This document shows positions 55,579 to 64,000 of a stretch of 64,000 nt of DNA, piece after piece. Source of the stretch: Cryptomeria japonica (lineage: Eukaryota > Streptophyta > Pinopsida > Cupressales > Cupressaceae); assembly GCF_030272615.1 (NCBI RefSeq), contig NC_081408.1, positions 335,576,793 through 335,640,792 of the forward strand. Direction: 5' to 3'. The number at the start of each line of letters is the position of its first letter. Position 1 is the stretch's first letter. The notes beneath the pieces were generated by a model. The model saw only the letters and a list, made by a program, of their open reading frames with translations, ran no database searches and was not told where the DNA came from. Made by a program: the position numbers and the translations under genes.

Positions 55579-58500
55579 TTATAAGTCTCTTTCAACATCT
55601 GCAGCCTCTTCCTCTTGTTGTTCTGTTGCAACATTTTCTAACTACTCCACATCAAGCATTGCATACTTTCTTGTCCATTCCTGATACACCTCATCAGTAG
55701 GCCATGAGAAGTTGATCACTCTTGTTTTTGTCTTCACTAACCTTTTCCAAGAATTCCTCATTTTATTGACCTTTGAAATCTAGAAACCATAATGAGATTT
55801 GATTTACTCAATCTCTTCAATTATTTTGACAAATATGGAGGCATCCTCTGATTTAACAATTCCTTTTATTCTCAGTGACAATTTGGATTTCAATTCTTTA
55901 AGCAATATTTGTTTGTCCTTTAATTGGGTTGGGCTGACAAAACCTCTTGGGAGTAATTCGAAAACTTGATCAGTGTACTCTTTCTTGTACAAGTTGATCT
56001 TTCTATCTGCATTGTCTACTCCTTCTATCAACTTTACTAAATCCTTTGTCATATCATTTGTAGATTTAATAATGGGTTCAGCCCCTGCCTCATCATAGGA
56101 TACACAAATCAGTTCTATATCCTGCTCTCTGGGTCTCCATTTATCAAAAATAGGCATTAATACAGCCTTGTCCCCATTTAACTCATTCCACATTTCCAAA
56201 ATCTTACTCATGTTGTTATACATTAGTGAAGACCCTATAGTGTCAGCAAAACTTAAAATTGTAGCCATTACCGTCTCTTCATATTTCTTTGCATATAAGG
56301 CTTGAGCTTGTTTTAAATTCTCCAACTCATGGGGAGTGATCTCAATCAACTAAGAACTAGAAGGTGTTGGAGATGGTGGGAACTCAATAATGGGGCTAGT
56401 AGGGAGGTCTTGTAGGACAAGAGGCAATTGTCAATGTTGAGGACTCACCTTGATGGTGTTGTCCTGCCAACTGGCTTTGTAGCTTGGCGATGATGCTATC
56501 TTTACCTCTTACCTCTTCCTTGACATTATTGTAAGCTTTTAAAACTGTCTCCAATTTAACTTGGAGATCTGCCTTTTCCTTAGCCTCTCTTTCTGCTACT
56601 GCAACACTAAAATTTACAGTCTCTAGCATAGTGCTAGCAACTTCCACTACCCTAGTTCTCTACACTCTTCTCACTATCATTCCTCCAAGGTAACTTGACC
56701 CTTGGGTGTCCTTATTCCTTTTATTTTCATCTCTTTTCAGAGACCACATGACCAGTGCAACATTATCTTTGCTGAAAGTCCCTCCATTGGTTTGGTCTCC
56801 TTTCTCACTGCCTCTAAAACCAAGTCATCTGCTATGTCCCGTTCAAGGAGAATGAGTACCCCAGCCTATGCTACCATCTCTCTTCCCTGCTCAAGAGTGA
56901 TGGTCTTAAACTCATCAACCATTTATTGCTTTATCTCTTCCTCCACCACAGTTGGATGTCTATGAAGCTCCTCACCTTTCCTCTTTTCACACCTAGCATT
57001 AAATTTATCAATATTCTACTTCCACATGAATTGCATGAAAGCTCCTGATGTGACAAAGTTATTGTCAGCCAAGAAATCCTCACTGGCTTGCTTGATCACA
57101 AGATCCCACTCTTGGCCTTTGAACTCATTAGTAGTAATGCTCATTTCAGCAGTGAGGGGTTCTTTTGTCATTCCCTCTTCTACTTCATCATATGTGTATG
57201 CTATCTCTCCAAGACTGCCTAACCTTAATAGTTGCTCAACTAATGCCTGTTCATCTCCTATATGAATAGGGGATTAAGATGGGGAATACAAGGGTTCATC
57301 AAATTGTACTTCTTTTCCCACTCTTTGTTTCTTTGGGCTATCTTGAATGTCAATGATATCCTGTATCTTCCTCTTCCCTTTTGAGGTAGAGGGCTCCCCT
57401 GTTGTTGGCATCAACACACTGTAGTTGGACTTCTTATGAAACATGTAGTCACTAGGAAGGATTGCTCTGGCAGATGCAGACCTATTTAGAACCAGTCTTT
57501 CCTTTTCAAGGTTGTTCTTAATAACAACCTCCCTCTTTTCTTTCAATGTTTGCATCACATCCTCAAAACAATGAATTAAGAACTTTATCTTCTCTTCAGA
57601 GGGGTGAAAGCTAGACAAAGGGTCATAGCTAGTGTCAAATTGGTGCACCAAGTCTAAAGCCTTTTTGTAGGCCACCCACTTTTCCTTCCTCAGCTCTTGC
57701 TCATCTAAATGAAACTCATTCCTAATGAGGTCTTCAAGAAGCTGGAATTGGTGGGGTCTACCTCTGCATATTGCCCTCTTTCTGAACATGTCATTGAAGA
57801 AGTCCTCAGGGTGAGCACACTAGGATACTGCAGTTGACAAATGGTACGGTTGAAGGAAATTTTCAAAACACTTCCAACCTCCTTTAATTATTACAAATTG
57901 ATGTGCTATGGTAACTATAGGGAAAATGGTCCCTTTACCTCTGCCTATTAACTCTCCCTCTTGCACACCACCAATCTACCTAAGGATCTCTGCAATTCCC
58001 ACTTTAAGAGGGACCTGATAGGGCAACAAAAATGGAGTGCCTTTGAAGCCATATACTCTGAAAACTATGGAGATAGGGTATAAATAGATATCACCCCAAT
58101 TGTGGACAATTTTGATATTCTCGGCAAACTCTTTCAGCCTAATGAATTCCAAAAGAACCTTAGGGAATCTTGGATTCTCTGAATAGATAAGAGTCCTAAA
58201 CTTAGATGCAAAACATTTATCAAACTTCAAGAAGCTTGCATCTTCTCTATCCCATGACAACACTGTAACCCATAACTGCACTGGCGTCTTCTCTCCATTT
58301 TTCTCTTTCACAATATCCATTCCTTGCAAAATAGTCACCAGCTTTTAACAAAAATAAATGCTTAAGGAGGGAGTACCATCCAAAAGGCCTATCCACTTTC
58401 CCATTCTTTATTCCTATCAGTCCTTCATGGATGGCATCAGTGATATAGGAAGCATAATCAAAGGTCACTGGCAAATAGGGGTTCAAAATTTGAGCAATCA

Positions 58501-59191
58501 TTAGCATGTAATGAGTTGGTATATTTGCCTCAGCATCTTCTCCTAGAATTTGGCAGAGTGACCAATATAATCCTTTGTCCCTAAGGGTAAATAGATTTAA
58601 AGAAAACGACTCTTCAGTATTAGGTCCTACAACTGTTAACCCACCTATCTTCACAAAGAATTCTATAAGAGGCCCATTTCTAAGGTGGTTCCTCTACACA
58701 CTGTAAACCTGAGCTAGTGATTTGAAATTAATAGGTTCTAAAAAATTGGTAAATTCACTAAGCCCAAAAGCATTTCTGAACTCCTCATTATTTATTTCAA
58801 TGAGGGTTTTCCCACTTATATCCTTAACATTTCTTGTGTATGGGTCATAGTTGTGTACAATCTGAGTTAAGAGATCCACATCCATGAATACTCCAGGGAC
58901 CACCAATTTGCCTACATCCAACTCCCAGATACTATTCATTGGGGCTGGGGAGTTTCTCATGCCAAATCCAACCTTAAATAAACTGAACCTAGACAACCCA
59001 ATTTGAGAGTCTCTTAGCCAGTTACCCTTATCATATAATCCCTCTCCTTTTTATAGGCGAGGAGCTCTTGACACTAGTTCTTTTACCTTTGCTGCCACAT
59101 TGGTTGACAATGTCAACTATTCAAGGAAATCATCACAAATAACCCTCTCCTGGTAATTAACCTTTCCTGAGAATTCTCTTTTAGGTGCCAT
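55579..59191 (-). pseudogene. TatH extra ORF, homologue of TatF 45354-48980
   Basis: Minus strand, start ATG at 59189-59191, end TAA at 55579-55581, 3,613 bases. It carries the same motif order as TatF: KIGGLTVVGP, YWSLCQILGED, MIAQILNPYLPVTFDYASY, DRPFGWYSLL, IVHNWGDIYLYPIS, FRVYGFKGTPFLLPYQVPLK, HQFDTSYDPLSSF and SPKKQRVGKEVQ (basic stretch, about 57310-57345), then KETKPMEGL, a coiled-coil-like VKLETVLKAYNNVKEEVRGKDS and RNSWKRLVKTK near the end. Stops and frameshifts differ from TatF (for example frameshifts near 58330 and 56650), so the copies decayed independently. Function unknown. Its persistence in both copies argues for a real protein. Confidence 0.8.
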
Positions 59192-61642
59192 CTTAAAAAC
59201 TATGTAAGCAATTTAATTACTAACCCCAACTGTTCTATGACAAATCAAGACCCTAATTAAAACACACTGTTAAGTAATTGCCAAACAAGAGTATAAGAGA
59301 ACCTGTTGTTTGCATGAAGAAATTTGCTTTGCAAGTGAAGAAATTTTCTCTGCAAGTGAAGCAATTCGCTTTGCAAGCGCTTCTCTGCAATGAAGCCTTC
59401 ATTCAATTGATGCAAAATCATATACGGTAGTCGGGCTCTTAACTGCGACATTGATATTGCATGCTTCAGCCATCTCTTCAGAATTGAATTCATAGAAGAA
59501 TTCAAAAATTTCACTCCAACAGGTCATAACATGCCTGTGTATTTTCCTTTTTGCTCTTTTTCTGTTTCGGAGAGCATAAAATTGTAGCAATTTCGTTAAG
59601 TGAAATCATGCCAGCCGTCTGATCAAATGAGACTTGATCTGTCTTTACGCTGTTTTAACCTTTGCCTTTGCATCTGGGCCCTACCTCCTTTTCACCATTT
59701 CGTAAGCTTTATCCCACAAGAACTTTCCTTTTGTGAAGCTACACCAAGAGTTAGATGGAACTCTAACTGCCCGACCTTTAACCCCTACTGGGACCGTCAA
59801 CCTTTTCACTAACCTCGCCTCATCTTAATGGCTAACAGTTTTTTGCTATTTTGTAGAGGTTAATCTGCTTACACCTTCAGGCCATGAAACAACAAGAAGC
59901 ATTGGATCAATCTTGAGATCAACATCTTTTAAGCGAGACCTTCATTACTTACCCCACTTATCTACCGATTAACAAATGCCACATGGCACTCAGCCATTAG
60001 CTCTAGGAAACTCTTCGGGTTTAGTTCAGAGTCAACCACATGTCTTACTTCCTACATAACAGTCGGTTACACCTTGGTGGGCCTTTAATCACCTTTTGGA
60101 AATACATGTCAATTGACACATCACCATCAAGCTTTACAAGAAGTAATAGTTGTCATTCCACGTCATGCTGGGAAGGACCTCTCTTTCTCTTTCACCATTT
60201 CGCAAGCCTTATTCCTTGCTTGATTTGCAGCCATAAAACAACAAGAACCCTTGGATCAAAATAGAGTTGATCCTTTTTTACCTTTATGGTTTATCTATTC
60301 TTCAAGCCCACTAGCTCTTTCGCCATTTCCCAGACCTTAAAATATGAGCATCTTACTTTCACGAACTCACACGAACCGTTAGATCATATCAAACTTGCCC
60401 GATGCTTAACAACCTACTTGAATCCGCCAAACGTGGGTTGTCTGACTCAGCTTTATCGACTTGGTGTCTAATCATTCCAAAACTGACATGTCAACTTTTT
60501 ATTCGCTGAGAGAAAACATCAGGATCCACTTTATCCTTGCCACCTATATCTGCCAGGTCACTTATTATCCCACAACATGACTCATCTTCTTGGACCCACC
60601 TTTTAATCCTTGAATCCAATTCGTGGACCACTTTGATCTTCGGCCATGTGTCATTATCTTACTTGCCATCTCAACCAGCTGGACTGCTTGCTTGGAACGC
60701 CATGTCATTTTGCTATTTCACAAAAGCTATCTTTCGAGCATCTTTCTCCTACAAAACTATGCTAGTGGTTAGATCTTTGAGAACCTGTGCATCCATTATG
60801 CTTCTTATAAAGCTCTTTTTTCCAGGCCAAAAAACCTTTCACTGTTTCATAGGGCATAACATGTGAGCATCTATTAGCCACGAAACAATGCGAGCTGTCG
60901 ATTTCTCTTGAACTTGATCACCTTTTAGCCGTGGAAAAGTCTTCACCACTGGGTCCTGCAAAACATTTTCATCATTTCGTGAAAGGTAATTTACTCTCTC
61001 ATTTCGGCTACGAATCAATGCCAGCTGTCAGATCTTGAGCGAGATGGAGTCTCATTAAACCAAATCAAATGCACATAGTTGAACATGCTTTTTCCTTTTG
61101 CTATTTCGCATAGCTTAACACACGCGCAACTTCACCTAATGAAATGGAAAAAGTCATAGATTCATCTGGAAGTTGCGTGACACTTACTAGACCCGACAAC
61201 ATTAGAAGGAAAAAGACATAAGGCATAGATTTTTATGATTATTTAACAACCACCTAGGTAGATAACAAGGGGGGACACTTCACACGACCCCATGACCCAT
61301 TACTTAAGTGAATAAAGTAATGCATGAATAGAAACCAGAGGGTTTTGATCAGACATTTGATCGATTTAAAACTAAAACCCTTAACCCTTAAAGACCTAAC
61401 ATAGATTTGAAGCAATTAAAACCATACCTGACACAAAATTTCAAAAACCTAGCCAATCATGGGGAAAGAAAACCCATTTCTTAAACACTAATAATAGTGG
61501 CTCTGACTAGGGATGGTTGATCACAAGATCAACACAAGAAACTTAGGAAACTCATGAGAAACAGACCAAAACACAGACCCAAACAAAAACACCAGGAAAC
61601 AAACAAAATATATACAAATAAAGGACCAACTGTGCATGGACT
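59192..61642 (-). other. TatH spacer with ~125-bp degenerate repeats
   Basis: 2.45 kb without a supported gene. On the plus strand ttttcaccatttcgtaaagctta variants occur near 59690, 60190, 60311, 60707, 60836, 60969 and 61095, with a second box (gaatcaatgccagctgtcagatc) near 59890, 60240, 60890 and 61010. Spacing of 121-133 bases recurs. This is the reverse complement of the TatF spacer pattern. The plus-strand ORFs at 59600-60866 are repeat-derived. An apparent A-rich end lies near 61550-61620. Confidence 0.65.
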
Positions 61643-62770
61643 TCAAGAGAAATAATGTTTCAAGAACTATCCATGCATTGGAAATTCCTATACTTCATCA
61701 TTCATATTTTTCATAAAATAAGAATCCTTTCCATTTAAATCATAGACCACAAAAGGGCCCATCCATAATTATTCAAATTTCTTGTGTTTTCACTTGTCCT
61801 ATCCTCTTACATTCCACTGAAGAACAATATCATCAATTTGAAACTTTCTTAATGATGTCCTTTTATCAAAAAGGTTCTTGGACTGTAGTTGGATCTTCAG
61901 ATTTATTTTATGAGCTAGAGCTTTGATCTCTTCCACTTCCACTATCTGAATCATTCAGTTTTCCATAGGTTCAGATAGCTCCATATCTTCAACTTGCAAT
62001 ATTTTATAAACTAGAAGAAGATTGTTTACTGGCAGTCTAGCTTGAGTACCATAAACCAGTTCAAAAGGTGACATTCAAATGGCCTTCTTGACTGTTACTC
62101 TATTAGCCCACAAGGCTAATTTCAACTTTTGGTCCCAAGACCTCTTGTTCTCTTCTAGGATATTCTTGATGATGTTCAAGAGGATTTTATTACTAGATTC
62201 AACTTGTCCATTTCCTTGAGGATGATAAGGTGAATAGTAAGACATGAGTATCCCATGACTAGTACAAAATCCAACAAACTCTTCTGACCTAAAACTCATG
62301 GCATTGTCCATTACTAATTTTGCAGGTATTCCAAATCTAGTTATAACATTGTCCATTAGGAAGTCAATGACAAATTTACTCATAGCTCTTCTTGTGGGAA
62401 TAGCTTCAATCCATTTAGTAAAATAATCAGTGGCTACTATGATCCATCTATGACCTCTTCCTGATCTCTCAACAATCTCTCCAATAAAATCAATGCCCCA
62501 TTGGACAAAAGGGGCTTCCACTGTGACTAGATTTAGGGGTAAAGCTCTTTCATACTCAATTTGGATGAAATGTTTTGACATGGGTCACATTTCCTGACAT
62601 GTTCATGAGCATCCTTGAATAAGGTAGGCCAATAGTACCCAGCCCAGTTATCTTACTAGCGGTCGTCTTAGTAGAGTAATGGCCTCAACATACCCCATCA
62701 TGCATTTCAATCAACACCTTTTTAGCCTGGAATTCATCCAAACACATTAGCAATTCTCCATCTCTTTTTC
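61643..62770 (-). pseudogene. TatH integrase
   Basis: Minus strand. The zinc region MHDGVC, a stop, then GHYS and, after a frameshift near 62640, HEHVRKCDPCQ. The rve core has WGIDFIGEIVE (Asp), VMDNAMSFRSEEFVGF (Asp) and GNGQVESSNKIL (Glu), an intact D-D-E. MSPFELVYG follows a TGA at about 62073, then LRKFQIDDIVLQW, LWMGPFVVYDLNGKDSYF and the LKHYFS end with stop at 61643-61645. It is closely similar to TatF. Confidence 0.85.
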
Positions 62771-64000
62771 TTCAAAATAGATCACCTTGAATGAGAACAT
62801 ATTTTTGTGACTTGAGTTTTAGAGTTCTCCTCTGCTTATGTGTCATTCCATCTGAAAATGTAGCATCTCTTAAGAATCGGACTATCTCTGAATACCAAGG
62901 TTTCCTTTCAATACTAGTGATTGAAGTATTTTTGATTTCTACATTATGTATCTCAACATCCAAAAGATTAGATTCAGTCATGATCTTGGCTAGACCTAAG
63001 CCTCTCACCAATTTGGTGATCTTTATTTCCAAGTCAAATTCTTGGATTCTATTAATCCATCTGCACCTTTTTCCTGTAACCTCAGATTGGGATAAAATAT
63101 CCTTGACTACAGCATGTGGGACATAAGCAGTGATTTTTGCATTCACTAGGTATGGTCTGAAAGCCTTAACAACTTTAACTAAAGCATAAGCCTGTTTCTC
63201 CATGGTTTCATACTTCAATTCTGCTGCTTGCAAAGACTTTCTATAAAAGGCTATGGGATGTTCATATCCCTCATTATCTTTTTGTAACAACACTGTAGCT
63301 ACTGTATGGTATGAAGCAAAAGAGAACAAAGAGAAGGGCTTACTGTAATCAGGAGATTTCAGCACTAGTGCTTCCTGAATGGCCTTTTTAATTTCAGCAA
63401 AAGCCTTTGAGGCTTCTTGATCCCAACAAAACTTGGTATCCTTCTTGAGAAACTTGACAATGGGTTTCACTATCTCTACAAAGTTTGCAATGAATCTTCT
63501 AACAAAATTTACTTTGCCTAAAAAGGATTGAATACCTTTAACATTCTTCAGTTCCGACACTTTGTTTATTGCTTCAATTCTTTCAGGGTCTATTCTAACC
63601 CCTTCCTTGGAAACAATATGCCCCAATAATTTTCCTTCGGTGACCCCAAAATGACACTTCTTGGGATTTAATGACACACCAAATTCCAAAGCTTTATTGA
63701 ACACCTTTTCCAAATGTCCACAGTGGTCATCGGCCCTTTTAGAGAAGCAACTTAGATCATCTTGATAGACCACCATTATGATATTGATGAATTCTTTAAA
63801 GGCTACATCCATAGCTCTCTGAAATGTAGCTCCAGCATTTTTTAATCCAAATGGCATTCTTACATAGACATATGTTCCCCATGGAGTAGTGAAAGTAGTT
63901 TTGAACTATTCATATTCCCTCACAAACACTTGATTGTATCCTGAAAAACCATCCATCATGGACAATAGATCACAACCTATTACTCTCTATAGCATAGCTT
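62771..64000 (-). pseudogene. TatH reverse transcriptase and degenerate RNase H, runs off window
   Basis: Minus strand, one open frame 63857-62772 (361 residues), the longest intact pol piece in the window. From the right edge: MDGFSGYNQVFV, a stop near 63906, TPWGTYVYVRMPFGLKNAGATFQRAMDVAF, VVYQDDLSCFSK (catalytic, YQDD), LNPKKCHFGVTEGKLLGHIVSKEGV, IQSFLGKVNFVRRFIANF, then RNase H with LFSFASYHTVATVLLQ (no TDAS Asp) and METMEKQAYALV-like text. The aRNH expected upstream of RT lies beyond base 64000. Confidence 0.9.

Noticed and set aside
59600-60866. Several plus-strand ORFs in the TatH spacer, considered as a host gene
   Set aside because: They map onto the ~125-base repeats, switch frames and have no known motif.
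1-64000. Host protein-coding, tRNA or rRNA genes
   Set aside because: Every coding region recognised belongs to a retrotransposon. No cloverleaf or rRNA-like stretch was noticed, although a covariance search was not possible.

Overview
The window looks like intergenic DNA of a seed plant with a large, transposon-rich genome. Essentially all of it is LTR retrotransposon sequence, nested and decayed, and I see no convincing host gene, tRNA, rRNA or CRISPR array. The lineages (Ty1/copia, a chromodomain Ty3/gypsy, and Tat-like Ty3/gypsy with an extra archaeal-type RNase H, 'aRNH') are typical of seed plants. A conifer or other giant-genome plant is plausible, but the sequence does not prove it.

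Layout, using working names. CopX (+), the end of a copia LTR, 1-483. Cop1 (-), a copia element with 3' LTR, RNase H, RT, integrase and gag, 484-7125. CopA (-), LTR plus 3' UTR, 7126-9001. CopB (-), LTR plus RNase H, RT and integrase tail, 9002-12629. CopC (-), LTR, 12630-13635. TatD (-), LTR plus a divergent extra ORF, 13636-16724. Chr1 (-), a chromovirus with a ~4 kb LTR split by TatE, 16725-19761 and 37191-39840. TatE (+), a complete 17.4-kb Tat element with both LTRs and a GTAAG target duplication, 19762-37190. TatF (+), the 3' part of another Tat family, 39841-49900. TatG (+), the 5' part of the same family, sharing one LTR with TatF, up to 54642. TatH (-), a third copy in inverted orientation, 54643 to beyond the window end.

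Two Tat designs lie side by side. TatE has gag, protease, RT, degenerate RNase H, aRNH and integrase, followed by a 3' region carrying an antisense plant-mobile-domain ORF of 606 codons. TatF/G/H have gag, protease, aRNH, RT, degenerate RNase H and integrase, then a repeat-rich spacer and a sense extra ORF of about 1,205 codons just before the 3' LTR. In both designs the canonical RNase H has lost its first catalytic Asp while the aRNH keeps its D-E-D set. This fits known dual-RNase-H evolution in Tat elements.

All coding regions are broken by stops or frameshifts. In TatE nearly every premature stop is explained by a C-to-T transition at CAA, CAG or CGA, as expected of methylated, silenced repeats. 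The most unusual features are the long extra ORFs, the YQDD RT motif, the aRNH upstream of RT, the tandem repeats in non-coding parts of the elements, and the shared-LTR tandem facing an inverted copy.
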